DNA of 62,130 nucleotides from an uncultured Lachnospiraceae bacterium (GTDB taxonomy: Bacteria; Bacillota; Clostridia; Lachnospirales; Lachnospiraceae), in the NCBI GenBank assembly GCA_948470335.1, contig CAOKOL010000026.1, positions 1 to 62,130 on the forward strand. The letters are read 5' to 3'. Each line of letters starts with the position of its first letter. Position 1 is the first letter of the stretch. Under the pieces are notes generated by a model that saw nothing but the letters and a program-made list of their open reading frames with translations, was not told the DNA's origin and made no database searches. Below, piece after piece: positions 8,140-17,151 of this stretch. The translations under genes were made by a program, and so were the position numbers.

Positions 8140-8899
8140 AAGGGAGAATCTCCTTTAGCAGTTTTTTTCGCTTTTTGGGACTGTGAGGAAGAATCAGCCA
8201 GTCGATTCCCGCATTCCTGGCGACCATTCCGTCCTTTTCATACCGGTCGCCTACCATCAGCACCTGGTCCGGGGAAAGGCCGGTGACGGACAGGATATGG
8301 GCAAGCCCTTTCGGATCGGGCTTTAGGCACATAATGTCCGGGTCAAGGGCGGAGAAAATATAGTCCGGCTTCAGATGCAGTACACGGGCCTTTTCGACGG
8401 CCGGATAATCGGAATAAATGATTACGGCAGTGTGAGATTTCCGGAGGATTGAAATCAGCCCGGAAAGCTGCCGGTCCCGGCAGGAGGGCAGCAGTTCGAG
8501 AGGGACCTGATACATCCAGTGCTCTACGGTCTTTTTTACCCATTCCGGCGTAACGCCGCCCAGCCGTTTGGCGGTTTGGGCATACTGTCTCCGGTCGAGA
8601 GATTCGGAAAGATCGTTTGCCGGATTCTTCCGGTCCGATTTGCCGCAGCCCTTTGTCCGGCCGTTCCGTTCCGTTTCCGGCCATGCTTCCCGAATTTCCC
8701 GAAAGGTTTTTATGGCCAGCAGTTCTTGATACCGCAGCGGATGGCGCAGATAATAAGCCGCCAGCTTTCCGGCCATGCGAAGCCTGAGCGGCAGTTGAAA
8801 ATACAGGGTTCCGTCCATGTCAAAAATGACGGCTTTATAATCTGTGAAAGGTCTGGCCATGAAAAACTGCCGGGCCCTTCTGTGGGAATTGATGTGCAT
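8114..8899 (-). CDS. HAD-superfamily phosphatase
   Basis: Soluble hydrolase with motif I FDMDGTLY (Asp27 nucleophile, Asp29), a helical cap, motif II near IIYSDYP, a lysine region at CLKPDPKGL and motif IV VGDRYEKD. The ATG at 8899 is preferred (GAGG 5 nt upstream). An in-frame ATG at 8959 overlaps the UbiA stop codon as ATGA and could be used by translational coupling. It sits between a UbiA-type transferase and a GT-C-like protein, so a plausible job is dephosphorylating a polyprenyl-phosphate-phosphoribose intermediate. That is inference from context; the HAD class itself is clear. Confidence 0.8.
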   Translation of the reverse strand: MHINSHRRARQFFMARPFTDYKAVIFDMDGTLYFQLPLRLRMAGKLAAYYLRHPLRYQELLAIKTFREIREAWPETERNGRTKGCGKSDRKNPANDLSESLDRRQYAQTAKRLGGVTPEWVKKTVEHWMYQVPLELLPSCRDRQLSGLISILRKSHTAVIIYSDYPAVEKARVLHLKPDYIFSALDPDIMCLKPDPKGLAHILSVTGLSPDQVLMVGDRYEKDGMVARNAGIDWLILPHSPKKRKKLLKEILPYVHNIHKG

Positions 8900-8955
8900 A
8901 GGTTCCTCTTTTCTCATATGGGTTCTGTCCGCGTATTCGCCGCGCCATCGTGAGA

Positions 8956-9882
8956 TCATACCCCGATCAGCAGGGTTTCCACAAAGTAATCCAGCGCCGG
9001 AATTCTGATATAAGTCAGAATGACCATAACGGCGATCATAAAAATAATATAGACAAACAGTTTCTTTTCCCGGTAAAGCTTCTCCGGTTTCTGCACGGCG
9101 GAATCCGGTTTAAAAGCTATGTACAGATAAAAACAGAACAGGCCGAACAGCAGCGGCATGGCCAGCAGATATTCGATCCGGTATTTCAGCATAAAGATAC
9201 CGATCAGAAAAGCCGCCGCCAGCGCATAGAAAAAGGCGGAGATCAGCAGGGAATGCTCGGTATAATGCCGGAAAGACTTCCGGTACAGCCCGGCCCGTTC
9301 CGGATCGCCGATCATCCGGTACTCCGCAAACCGCTTGGTCGCCATAAGAAAAGCGCCGCCCATCCAGTAACCCACCATAATGCTTAAAGGCGGCTGATAC
9401 TGATTCGTGATAATAAACCAGCCTAACAGCAGCCGGATCAGGTTGTTGACGGATTCGCTTAAAACATCCAGATAGGCGATATCCTTGGTGCGGATCGGCT
9501 CCACATTGTACAAAACGCCCATAATCAGCAGCCACAGTTCCATATATAAAAAATACGTGGAAACCAGCAGGGACAAACCCAGCCCGGCGGCAATCAGCAG
9601 GGCGTATTCCAGCATTACCAGGGAGAATTTCATATTGCCCGCCACCACCGGGCGGTTTTTCTTTGTGGGGTGATATTTATCAAATTTGGCGTCCAGCCAT
9701 TCGTTAATCACATAGTTGGCAGACGCAATCAGGCAGGTGGCAAGAAATCCGATGATAAACCGGATTCCGATTTCGGCGGTAAATGCCGTCTCTGTCAGCA
9801 GGTTTGCCAGAATCACGCCGGGCACGATAAACAGATTTTTGATCCAGTGGTCCGGTCTGGCAATTTTTATGTAGCTTTTCAT
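8956..9882 (-). CDS. UbiA-family prenyltransferase, DPPR-synthase-like
   Basis: 308 aa, about nine helices. The signature NYVINEWLDAKFDKYHPTKK is an NxxxDxxxD prenyl-diphosphate/metal motif, followed by NRPVVAG. This HPTKxxRP form is the variant seen in polyprenyl-phosphate phosphoribosyltransferases (mycobacterial Rv3806c, rhizobial NoeC) rather than in quinone or heme UbiA enzymes. GGAGG lies 10 nt before the ATG at 9882. It is the first gene of an operon with a HAD phosphatase (ATGA overlap possible) and a GT-C-like protein, which fits synthesis and use of a lipid-linked pentose. Confidence 0.8.
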   Translation of the reverse strand: MKSYIKIARPDHWIKNLFIVPGVILANLLTETAFTAEIGIRFIIGFLATCLIASANYVINEWLDAKFDKYHPTKKNRPVVAGNMKFSLVMLEYALLIAAGLGLSLLVSTYFLYMELWLLIMGVLYNVEPIRTKDIAYLDVLSESVNNLIRLLLGWFIITNQYQPPLSIMVGYWMGGAFLMATKRFAEYRMIGDPERAGLYRKSFRHYTEHSLLISAFFYALAAAFLIGIFMLKYRIEYLLAMPLLFGLFCFYLYIAFKPDSAVQKPEKLYREKKLFVYIIFMIAVMVILTYIRIPALDYFVETLLIGV

Positions 9883-9914
9883 GAATTCAGAGCCTCCAAA
9901 ATTTTGCTATACAC

Positions 9915-9943
9915 AGTTTATCATGAGTAGAGAGAAGATTCAA
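9915..9943 (-). promoter_or_regulatory. Likely promoter of the UbiA operon
   Basis: On the minus strand, TTGAAT (9938-9943) and TAAACT (9915-9920) are separated by 17 nt. Each matches 4 of 6 consensus bases. It lies just upstream of the UbiA start in the divergent region with the GT2 gene. Confidence 0.5.
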
Positions 9944-10122
9944 GGATTTGATGAAAAATCCGGTTTTGCCGAAAATTTCCGAAAAAATGATATTGTCTGA
10001 AATTTATTCCCTGATTGGCGGATTTTGTGCTTTATCTGGACTGTTTTCTGTGATATTATGATATGTAGGCTTTAAAAGCCGAATACCTAAAAAAGAAAGA
10101 TAGAATACGAAGGTGGAGAAAA

Positions 10123-10947
10123 ATGCCAAAAATAAGCGTATGCATTCCGGTTTATAACGGGGAGGCCTATCTGGCCCAGACCATCCGGTCGGTGCTGGAT
10201 CAGACCTATTCCGATTTTGAACTGGTCATTATAGACAATGCTTCTACGGACAGCACGGTTTCCATTGTCCGTTCTTTTGACGACAGCCGGATCAGGCTGA
10301 TTCAGAATGAGACGAATGTGGGGATGGTGGGGAACTGGAATAACTGTCTTCGCTGCGGAACCTGTGAATATATGCAGCTTTTATGTGCCGACGACTTGCT
10401 GACACCGGATAATTTCCAGAAAAAAGTGGAGATTCTGGAAGATTATCCGGAGGTGGGAATGGTATTTTCCGGTTCCCATGTGGTGAATGAAAACAATAAG
10501 GTGGTGATGAACCGCAGGCCCTTCCGTTCCTCCTGTCTCTGGGACGGGAAAAAACTGGCCCGCCGTTCCTTCCGCAACCATAACTACAATGCGGAGCCCT
10601 CCAATGTGATGTTCCGGAAAGCCACCTCTTTAAAGGTAGGTTCCTTTGATCCGGATCTGTGGTTTACGCTGGACTGGAACTACTGGCTGCGCATGTGTGC
10701 GATCAGCAAGGTGTACTATATCAACGAGTATCTTTACAGCTTCCGCATTTCCACCACCTCAGAGACAGCCCAACTGTTAAAGACAGTGGGCAGGATCTTT
10801 GATGATGACAAACTGTTTGTGGACAAGTGCTACCGCGAGCTGGATCTGGGGATCACGAAAACCGACGTTTTTCTGCATCAGATCAAGATCCGTATCCGGG
10901 CTTATATGCGGGTAGCGTTTATGCAGTTGCGGAAGGTGATCAGATAA
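10123..10947 (+). CDS. GT2 family glycosyltransferase
   Basis: Cytoplasmic GT-A fold sugar transferase of 274 aa. It starts with ISVCIPVYNGEAYL and has the nucleotide-binding IDNASTDST segment, the DXD-equivalent LCADDLL, and an acceptor-side motif LDWNYWLRM. GGTGGAG precedes the ATG. It is a single gene, divergent from the UbiA operon and convergent with pyrBI. Donor and acceptor cannot be told; it may act on the same lipid-linked glycan as the divergent operon. Confidence 0.88.
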   Translation: MPKISVCIPVYNGEAYLAQTIRSVLDQTYSDFELVIIDNASTDSTVSIVRSFDDSRIRLIQNETNVGMVGNWNNCLRCGTCEYMQLLCADDLLTPDNFQKKVEILEDYPEVGMVFSGSHVVNENNKVVMNRRPFRSSCLWDGKKLARRSFRNHNYNAEPSNVMFRKATSLKVGSFDPDLWFTLDWNYWLRMCAISKVYYINEYLYSFRISTTSETAQLLKTVGRIFDDDKLFVDKCYRELDLGITKTDVFLHQIKIRIRAYMRVAFMQLRKVIR

Positions 10948-10995
10948 AAAGGACTCCGGAATGAAACGGATTCTGTGACAGACTTCTGTTTCTTC

Positions 10996-11418
10996 CTATT
11001 TATATTTTTCTTCGCAGTACATGCAGCGGTAGATTTTATGTTCCTCGTCGGTCAGATTGAAAATATGGGGCAGCTCCTGTTCGATGGAGGTAATGCACCG
11101 GGGGTTTTTGCACCGGATTACATTTGTGATTTTCTTTGGCAGGCGCAGCGTCTTTTTCTCCGCGATCTCTCCGTTTCGGATAATATTGACCGTGATTTTA
11201 TGTTCGATAAAGCCCAGGACGTTTAAATCTACCGTGTCCAGGCCCCCTTCGATTTTGATAATGTCTTTGCGCCCCATCTTTGCGCTGCGGGCGTTTTTGA
11301 TAATCGCCACCTGGCAGTCCAGGTGGCCAAGTCCCAGATGTTTGTATATGTCCATACTTTTCCCGGCCGGGATATGGTCCAATACGATGCCTTCTTCTAA
11401 TCCTGAAATATTTAACAT
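10996..11418 (-). CDS. pyrI: Aspartate carbamoyltransferase regulatory chain
   Basis: Regulatory subunit of ATCase that binds CTP/ATP and couples to PyrB in pyrimidine synthesis. 140 aa, with an N-terminal allosteric domain and a C-terminal zinc domain whose four ligands are visible as CKNPRC and CMYC. GGAGGTGA precedes the ATG. It overlaps pyrB by 7 nt, the usual pyrBI order. Its presence implies the heteromeric, allosterically regulated enzyme. Confidence 0.95.
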   Translation of the reverse strand: MLNISGLEEGIVLDHIPAGKSMDIYKHLGLGHLDCQVAIIKNARSAKMGRKDIIKIEGGLDTVDLNVLGFIEHKITVNIIRNGEIAEKKTLRLPKKITNVIRCKNPRCITSIEQELPHIFNLTDEEHKIYRCMYCEEKYK

Positions 11419-12332
11419 GGACTCACCTCCAGTAAAGTCATAATCAGTGCCATTCGGATATATACGCCGTACCGTGCCTGGCGGAAATAGACGGCTCTCG
11501 GATCGTCGTCCACCTCCGTGGAAATCTCATTGACCCGCGGAAGGGGATGAAGCACGCACATGTCTTCTTTGCCCAGAGCCATCTTGGCCTTGTCCAGAAT
11601 GTAGCAGTCTTTCATGCGGATATATTCTTCTTCATTGAAGAAACGCTCTCTCTGCACTCTGGTCATGTATAAAATATCAAGCTCCGGCATGGCGTCTTCC
11701 AGATTTTCCATCTCCGTATAAGGGATATGACCGGCCTCCAGCACATTGTCCCGGATATAGCTGGGAATGCGCAGTTCATTGGGAGAAATCAGCACAAACC
11801 GGATCCCCGTATAGCGGACCAGCGCATTGATCAGGGAATGGACGGTACGGCCGAATTTCAGGTCGCCGCACAGGCCCACGGTCATGCCGCCAAGCCTTCC
11901 TTTCAGGGAACGGATGGTTAAAAGGTCGGTTAATGTCTGGGTGGGATGCTGATGGCCGCCGTCGCCGGCGTTGATGACGGGAATCGAAGAATGCAGAGAA
12001 GCTACTAAAGGCGCGCCTTCCTTCGGATGACGCATGGCACAGATATCTGCGTAACAGGATGCCATCCGAATTGTATCGGTCACGCTTTCTCCCTTGGCCG
12101 CAGAACTGGCCGCCGCGGAGGAAAAGCCGATGACCTTGCCGCCTAACCTGTTCATGGCCGATTCAAAGCTTAAACGGGTTCTGGTGCTTGGCTCGTAAAA
12201 CAGCGTCGCCAGGATGCGTCCGTCGCATACATGGGCATATTTTTCCGGATTTTTCTCAATGTCATTGGCCAGATCCATCAGGGTATCCAGTTCTTCCACG
12301 GAAAAATCAAGAGGACTGATCAGATGTCTCAT
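11412..12332 (-). CDS. pyrB: Aspartate carbamoyltransferase catalytic chain
   Basis: Catalyses carbamoyl phosphate plus aspartate to N-carbamoyl-aspartate, the committed step of pyrimidine synthesis. 306 aa, normal length. The carbamoyl-phosphate motif STRTRLSFE, the HPTQ loop and HPLPR are all intact. AAGGAG lies before the ATG. The pyrBI mRNA starts with a GC-rich hairpin downstream of a minus-strand promoter at 12410-12438. Confidence 0.96.
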   Translation of the reverse strand: MRHLISPLDFSVEELDTLMDLANDIEKNPEKYAHVCDGRILATLFYEPSTRTRLSFESAMNRLGGKVIGFSSAAASSAAKGESVTDTIRMASCYADICAMRHPKEGAPLVASLHSSIPVINAGDGGHQHPTQTLTDLLTIRSLKGRLGGMTVGLCGDLKFGRTVHSLINALVRYTGIRFVLISPNELRIPSYIRDNVLEAGHIPYTEMENLEDAMPELDILYMTRVQRERFFNEEEYIRMKDCYILDKAKMALGKEDMCVLHPLPRVNEISTEVDDDPRAVYFRQARYGVYIRMALIMTLLEVSPC

Positions 12333-12375
12333 TCAAACACTCCTTCTGATAATGTAAAAACAACTACAGGTTCAT

Positions 12376-12407
12376 ACGGCGTGTGCCGCCTTTTTGGCAC
12401 GCCCCGT
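12376..12407 (-). promoter_or_regulatory. Hairpin at the 5' end of the pyrBI leader
   Basis: ACGGCGTGTGCC can pair with GGCACGCCCCGT around a short loop. It sits at the predicted transcript start. It could stabilise the mRNA or take part in pyrimidine control; no PyrR-binding consensus was recognised. Confidence 0.45.
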
Positions 12408-12409
12408 AT

Positions 12410-12438
12410 AGTATACAAAAAAAACGGGAAGTTGGAAA
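12410..12438 (-). promoter_or_regulatory. Likely pyrBI promoter
   Basis: On the minus strand, TTTCCA (12433-12438), a 17-nt spacer and TATACT (12410-12415). Confidence 0.5.
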
Positions 12439-12467
12439 GAGGTTTTTACATGAAATTGCAAGGCGGC

Positions 12468-12497
12468 TTGACGGCCGGCAGACACCTATTGTATAAT
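12468..12497 (+). promoter_or_regulatory. Promoter of murT-gatD
   Basis: TTGACG 12468-12473, an 18-nt spacer and TATAAT 12492-12497, divergent from pyrBI. Confidence 0.7.
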
Positions 12498-12562
12498 CAT
12501 CTGGCAAATCAATATGCGCTTGAGCAGATTTTGTTAAAATACGCGTCAAAGGGATAAAAGGT

Positions 12563-13951
12563 ATGATGTTGGGATTACGAAGAAAACTGGCGATGCTGTG
12601 CGGTAAAATCGCAGGTGTCATCGTGCAGAAGATTGGTAAAGGCAGAGGCAGCGTGCTGCCGGGACATGTGGCCCGGCTGATCGAGCCGGATATTCTTTCT
12701 TATATGGTAGACAGATTCCAGGGCAGGATTGTCGTGACCATGGGAACAAACGGAAAGACAACCGTGAACAGTATGATCTATCATGCCCTGGAAGAAGAGG
12801 GAAAAAAGGTAATCGCCAACCGGGCCGGCGCCAATATGTTAAACGGCGTGACGGCCGCTTTTGTTCAGGCAGCCGGCAGAGGAGGCCGGTTTGACGCCGA
12901 TTATGCCTGTATTGAGGTGGATGAGTTTGCGTCCACGCAGATTCTGCCCAGGTTAAAACCGGACTGTGTGCTGCTGACCAATCTGTTTCGGGATCAGATC
13001 GACCGGTTCGGGGAGATTGATACGATCCGGGAACGGATCAAGGCGGCCATTTCCAGCGTTCCGAAAGCGGTGTTTGTCTCCAACTGTGACGATTTTATTT
13101 CCTATACGCTGGCTTTGGAATGCGGCAATCCTGTGGTGACGTACGGGATTAACGAACAGATCTTTGACGGCATTTCCAATTCCGAGGTCAGGGAAAGTAC
13201 CTTCTGCCGTTATTGCGGCGGGAAGCTGGAATATGATTTTTTCCATTACGGGCAGTTAGGCATCTATCATTGTCCCTCCTGTGAGTGGAAACGGCCTGTG
13301 CCGGACTACACCGCGGAACAGATCCGTTTTCAGGAGACGGGCTATGCCTTTGTGATTGACGGGGTTCCTATTTGTTCCAGGGCCTCTGCTCCCTACAGTG
13401 TGTACAATACCCTTTCGGCCTATACCGCGCTGCGCGTTCTGGAGGCGCCTGTAGGCAGGTTCCGGGAGACGATTGAAGGATTTAATTATGGAAATAACCG
13501 GGAGGGGACATTTACGGTAAACGGGGCGCGGGTGCAACTGCATCTCGTGAAAAATCCGGTAGGCTTCCAGCAGAAAATCTCCATGATTATGAAAGATCCG
13601 AAGCCAAAGGATATTATGATTCAAATCAATGACAATTTTCAGGACGGAACGGATATTTCCTGGCTTTGGGACGTGGACTTTCTGTATTTGAAAGATGCCG
13701 CGGCCGCATCGGTTACCGTGATGGGCATCCGCCGCCTGGATATGGCGCTGCGCTTAAAGTACGAGGATATCGCCTGCGAGCCGGCGGAGGATATAGAGAA
13801 AGCGGTGCGAAAGCTTTCCGAAAACGGAACGGGGAACCTCTATATGATCGTCAATTATACGGGGCTGTTTCCGGCCAATCAGATGCTGCGTAAACTGCAG
13901 GAGGAGTCGAAGAAAAAACAAAAAGGGAAAAAGGGCGGATCAGTCAAATAG
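12563..13951 (+). CDS. murT: Lipid II isoglutaminyl synthase, Mur-ligase-like subunit MurT
   Basis: With GatD it amidates the alpha-carboxyl of D-glutamate in lipid II. 462 aa. ATP-binding loop GTNGKTT at residues 61-67, Mur-ligase central domain, an inserted four-cysteine zinc ribbon (CRYCGGKL … CPSC, about residues 213-248), and a C-terminal DUF1727 region. gatD follows 15 nt downstream, the standard arrangement in Gram-positives. ATG at 12563 or 12566 are both possible. Confidence 0.94.
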   Translation: MMLGLRRKLAMLCGKIAGVIVQKIGKGRGSVLPGHVARLIEPDILSYMVDRFQGRIVVTMGTNGKTTVNSMIYHALEEEGKKVIANRAGANMLNGVTAAFVQAAGRGGRFDADYACIEVDEFASTQILPRLKPDCVLLTNLFRDQIDRFGEIDTIRERIKAAISSVPKAVFVSNCDDFISYTLALECGNPVVTYGINEQIFDGISNSEVRESTFCRYCGGKLEYDFFHYGQLGIYHCPSCEWKRPVPDYTAEQIRFQETGYAFVIDGVPICSRASAPYSVYNTLSAYTALRVLEAPVGRFRETIEGFNYGNNREGTFTVNGARVQLHLVKNPVGFQQKISMIMKDPKPKDIMIQINDNFQDGTDISWLWDVDFLYLKDAAAASVTVMGIRRLDMALRLKYEDIACEPAEDIEKAVRKLSENGTGNLYMIVNYTGLFPANQMLRKLQEESKKKQKGKKGGSVK

Positions 13952-13966
13952 AAAGGAAATGAAGTC

Positions 13967-14701
13967 ATGAAACTGACTATCGGACATCTTTATCCGGACA
14001 TGCTGAATCTGTACGGAGACCGAGGGAATATCCGCTGTTTTCAGAAACGGCTGGAATGGAGAGGGATTGAGGCGGAGCTGAAATATTTTCTGTCGGGGGA
14101 GGCCGTCGATTTTTCCGGACTGGATCTTGTTTTGCTGGGCGGAGGTTCTGACAGGGAGCAGGAGCTGGTATGCCGGTATCTGAAAGAAGAAAAGCAGGGA
14201 TTTCGGGAGTATGTGGAGAGCGGCGGCACGATGCTGGCTGTCTGCGGCGGCTATCAGCTTCTGGGAAAGTATTATAAGACAGACCGGACGATGATCGAGG
14301 GGCTGGATATTCTGGATATCCATACGGAATGGGATGCCAGGCGGCTGACCGGAAATATCATTCTGCAAAGTCCGCTTTCGAAAGCGCCGGTGGTGGGATT
14401 TGAAAATCACGGCGGCCGTACTTATATCGGAAACCATACGCCTTTCGGCAAAGTCGTATACGGATACGGAAATACCGAAGAAGCCGAATGGGAGGGCGTA
14501 GTCTATAAAAATGTGATTGCTTCTTATCTGCACGGTCCCCTGCTGCCTAAAAATCCGGAGATCTGCGACGATCTTCTCAGACGGGCGCTGACCCACAAAT
14601 ACGGGGAAGATATCAGCCTTTCTGAGCTTTCTGACCAGACGGAACACAGGGCAAATCAGTTTATGGCAGACCGGCTGATGAAAGAAAGGAAGCACAGATA
14701 A
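13967..14701 (+). CDS. gatD: Lipid II isoglutaminyl synthase, glutaminase subunit GatD
   Basis: Class-I-like glutamine amidotransferase that releases ammonia from glutamine for MurT. 244 aa. The catalytic cysteine is Cys93 in AVCGGYQLLG and the histidine His189 in SYLHGPLLPK, positions that match the characterised enzyme. It acts in the cytoplasm on lipid II and forms an operon with murT. Confidence 0.94.
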   Translation: MKLTIGHLYPDMLNLYGDRGNIRCFQKRLEWRGIEAELKYFLSGEAVDFSGLDLVLLGGGSDREQELVCRYLKEEKQGFREYVESGGTMLAVCGGYQLLGKYYKTDRTMIEGLDILDIHTEWDARRLTGNIILQSPLSKAPVVGFENHGGRTYIGNHTPFGKVVYGYGNTEEAEWEGVVYKNVIASYLHGPLLPKNPEICDDLLRRALTHKYGEDISLSELSDQTEHRANQFMADRLMKERKHR

Positions 14702-14730
14702 CGATGTTATAAAGACGAGAGGGCTGGCAG

Positions 14731-15573
14731 ATGGCCGGATATGAAAAAAACATTCTTTATCACTATACGGATTTTCAGGCGCTGGACGGAATTCTCCATC
14801 AGGCGCAGCTACGGGTAAATAATGTATTGAATATGAACGATGCGGCGGAGATGCGTCTTTTTATGACCGGTCTGTGCCGGGCGATGATCAAGCGGCTGAA
14901 AACCGAAGGGGATCTGGAGCGTGCGGAGAAAGTCCGTAAACTGTTTCAGGAGGAGCTGAAAAAGGAGTTCTTTTATTCGGCCTACGCGGCCTGTTTTTCT
15001 CTTTACCGGGACGATGCGGCTCAGTGGGAGCGGTACGGGAACCGGGGGCGGGGCGTGTGTATCGCCTTTCGGGGCGATTTTCTGGAAAAGATGGCGGAGG
15101 GAGAACTGTCTTTGCAGGAGGTTTTCTACCAGGAAGATATGACCGAGCATCCGCTGGTAGACGTTTTTTACCGGCTGGTGAAAGGGGAGTCGGAGCTGAC
15201 CGGGGCGAATCCCCGGATCAAAGGCGTTATGAAAGCGGCCTGGATTCAGTCGGTGGTGTTTAAGCATCCCTCTTTTTCCTCGGAGCGGGAAGTGCGCCTG
15301 GTGGTTTCGCCTTTTGAAAAAGGGTATTTTGATGTGGAGCCCTGCTACCATGTGACTGTTGAGCGGATCAAAAAGTATTATCCGCTGGATCTGATGGCCA
15401 TGTGCCAAAAAATCGGGATCACGCCGGAGGAACTGGTTTCAGAGATTATTATAGGGCCGGAATCCACCCAGTCTATGGCTATCTTGCAGGATTATCTCAG
15501 AGACAACAAAATGGCGAAGCTTGCCGGGCATATTTCTCTGTCCGGCTGCCCGCTTCGTCGTCCGCCGGTGTAA
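14731..15573 (+). CDS. DUF2971-domain protein
   Basis: 280 aa, no signal peptide. Shows the DUF2971 signature set: LYHYTDFQAL near the start, NVLNMNDAAEM, CFSLYRDDAAQWERYG, GVCIAF, and a C-terminal VSEIIIGPES. The family is mostly uncharacterised; its HYT…NDxxE…W..YG layout recalls ADP-ribosyltransferase-type folds, and some members lie in defence loci. Here it follows murT-gatD by 29 nt and could be cotranscribed, but no functional link is evident. Confidence 0.75.
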   Translation: MAGYEKNILYHYTDFQALDGILHQAQLRVNNVLNMNDAAEMRLFMTGLCRAMIKRLKTEGDLERAEKVRKLFQEELKKEFFYSAYAACFSLYRDDAAQWERYGNRGRGVCIAFRGDFLEKMAEGELSLQEVFYQEDMTEHPLVDVFYRLVKGESELTGANPRIKGVMKAAWIQSVVFKHPSFSSEREVRLVVSPFEKGYFDVEPCYHVTVERIKKYYPLDLMAMCQKIGITPEELVSEIIIGPESTQSMAILQDYLRDNKMAKLAGHISLSGCPLRRPPV

Positions 15574-15584
15574 GAGAAAAGGGG

Positions 15585-15613
15585 TTGACATTCTTCTGAT
15601 TCAATGCTATGAT
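15585..15613 (+). promoter_or_regulatory. Promoter of the amino acid ABC operon
   Basis: TTGACA 15585-15590, 17-nt spacer, TATGAT 15608-15613. The transcript meets a strong terminator about 75 nt later. Confidence 0.8.
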
Positions 15614-15693
15614 TCGTTAAGGTGAAAAAGTTTGACAGAATTGTAACAAGAAACGTGGCAATTGCATAGACTGATATAGAAGTGGTTCGGATT

Positions 15694-15719
15694 GGCAGGG
15701 GTTTGCCCCTGCCCTTTTT
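15694..15719 (+). terminator. Leader terminator / possible attenuator of the ABC operon
   Basis: GGCAGGGG pairs with CCCCTGCC around TTTG... and is followed by CTTTTT. It lies between the consensus promoter at 15585 and the first permease gene, so readthrough is needed for expression from that promoter. No known riboswitch was recognised in the short leader. Confidence 0.7.
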
Positions 15720-15766
15720 GCATCAACACAGGAATGCGTAATTTATGACAGGGGAGGTATGTGGGT

Positions 15767-16426
15767 GTGGACATAGGCTTTATCACGAAATATGTGCCAC
15801 TGTATATAGAAGCCGCAAAGCTGACACTGCGGCTGGGCGTAATCGGGATTCTGTTGTCGCTGGCGGTGGGCCTTGTCTGTTCTTTGGCCCTTTATTACCG
15901 GGTTCCGGTACTGCGGCGGCTTGTCTCGGCTTATATTGAGCTGTCCAGAAATACGCCGCTTTTGGTACAACTGTTTTTCCTGTATTTCGGACTGCCGAAA
16001 GTCGGCATCCGGATCAGTTCGGAAGCCTGCGCCATAATCGGGCTGGCTTTTCTGGGAGGCAGCTATATGGCGGAGACTTTCAGAAGCGGACTGGAGGCCA
16101 TCGAAAAGAGCCAGATGGAGTCGGCTTTAAGCGTGGGACTGACCCATGCCCAGGTGATGCGGTACGTAATTTTTCCGCAGGCACTGGCCATCTCTGTTCC
16201 GGGGTTGTGCGCCAATATGATTTTTCTGATTAAGGAAACTTCCGTGTTCAGCGTGGTGGCGCTGCCGGATCTGATGTATGTGGCCAAAGACCTGATCGGC
16301 CTGTATTATAAGACGGACGAGGCGCTTCTGATGCTGGTGATCGCCTATCTGATTTTGCTTCTGCCCATATCGATTCTGGCGGCAGTGCTGGAAAGGAGGC
16401 TCCGGTATGCAGGATTTGGGAATTAG
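15767..16426 (+). CDS. Polar amino acid ABC transporter permease 1
   Basis: Inner-membrane component of a glutamine/cystine-type HisM family importer, about 219 aa with five helices. The amino-acid permease motif ELSRNTPLLVQLFFLYFG and the ATPase-contacting EAA loop (EAIEKSQMESALSVGL) are clear. GGGAGG at 15752-15757 supports the GTG at 15767; a GTG at 15761 is too close. It overlaps the next permease by 20 nt. Confidence 0.92.
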   Translation: MDIGFITKYVPLYIEAAKLTLRLGVIGILLSLAVGLVCSLALYYRVPVLRRLVSAYIELSRNTPLLVQLFFLYFGLPKVGIRISSEACAIIGLAFLGGSYMAETFRSGLEAIEKSQMESALSVGLTHAQVMRYVIFPQALAISVPGLCANMIFLIKETSVFSVVALPDLMYVAKDLIGLYYKTDEALLMLVIAYLILLLPISILAAVLERRLRYAGFGN

Positions 16427-17084
16427 AGTGCTGTTTATGGGAAACAATTTTATCCGTCTGCTGGGGGGATTGTGGATTACGCTGAAAATTTCTCTGCTGG
16501 CGGTGGCGCTGTCCGTTGTTCTGGGCACGCTGCTTGGGGTGGTTATGACCATCAAGCATCCGGTGATAAAAGCCATTACCAAGTTTTACCTGGAATTTAT
16601 CCGGATTATGCCGCAGTTGGTGCTGCTGTTTCTGGTATATTTCGGGCTGACCAAATCCTTTGGCATTAACCTGTCCGGCCAGGTGTCGGCGGTGATCGTG
16701 TTTACGCTCTGGGGCACGGCGGAGATGGGAGATCTGGTGCGGGGAGCGCTGATTTCCATTCCGGCCCATCAGTATGAAAGCGGCGCGGCGCTTGGACTGA
16801 CGAAAGGTCAGATTTTTTTGTATATCGTGATTCCGCAGACGCTGCGGCGGCTGATCCCGCTGGCCATCAACCTGACCACCCGTATGATTAAAACAACGTC
16901 GCTGATTGTGATGATCGGCGTGGTGGAGGTTTTGAAGGTGGCCCAGCAGATTATTGAGGCCAACCGGTATACGGTGCCGGATGCGGCGCTCTGGATATAC
17001 GGGACGATCTTTTTTCTGTATTTTCTGGCCTGCTGGCCGATTTCGCTGCTGGCATCCTGGCTGGAGAAGCGGTGGAAAAACTGA
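16407..17084 (+). CDS. Polar amino acid ABC transporter permease 2
   Basis: Paralogous second permease (225 aa) of the same importer. It has EFIRIMPQLVLLFLVYFG and an EAA loop ISIPAHQYESGAALGLTKGQ. Starts inside the end of the first permease gene, so translation is likely coupled. Confidence 0.92.
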   Translation: MQDLGIRVLFMGNNFIRLLGGLWITLKISLLAVALSVVLGTLLGVVMTIKHPVIKAITKFYLEFIRIMPQLVLLFLVYFGLTKSFGINLSGQVSAVIVFTLWGTAEMGDLVRGALISIPAHQYESGAALGLTKGQIFLYIVIPQTLRRLIPLAINLTTRMIKTTSLIVMIGVVEVLKVAQQIIEANRYTVPDAALWIYGTIFFLYFLACWPISLLASWLEKRWKN

Positions 17085-17151
17085 GGGTCTGTGGAGATAG
17101 ATCGGAACAATGGAAACAGAAAGCTTGAAATTATAAAGCGGGGTGACAGAG

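Noticed and set aside
8956..9882. UbiA protein as a heme or menaquinone biosynthesis enzyme
   Set aside because: The HPTKxxRP variant after NxxxDxxxD and the HAD/GT-C neighbours fit a polyprenyl-phosphate sugar pathway; no quinone or heme genes are nearby.
12231..12557. 108-aa plus-strand open frame between pyrB and murT
   Set aside because: It overlaps pyrB antisense and the divergent promoters and has no ribosome binding site.
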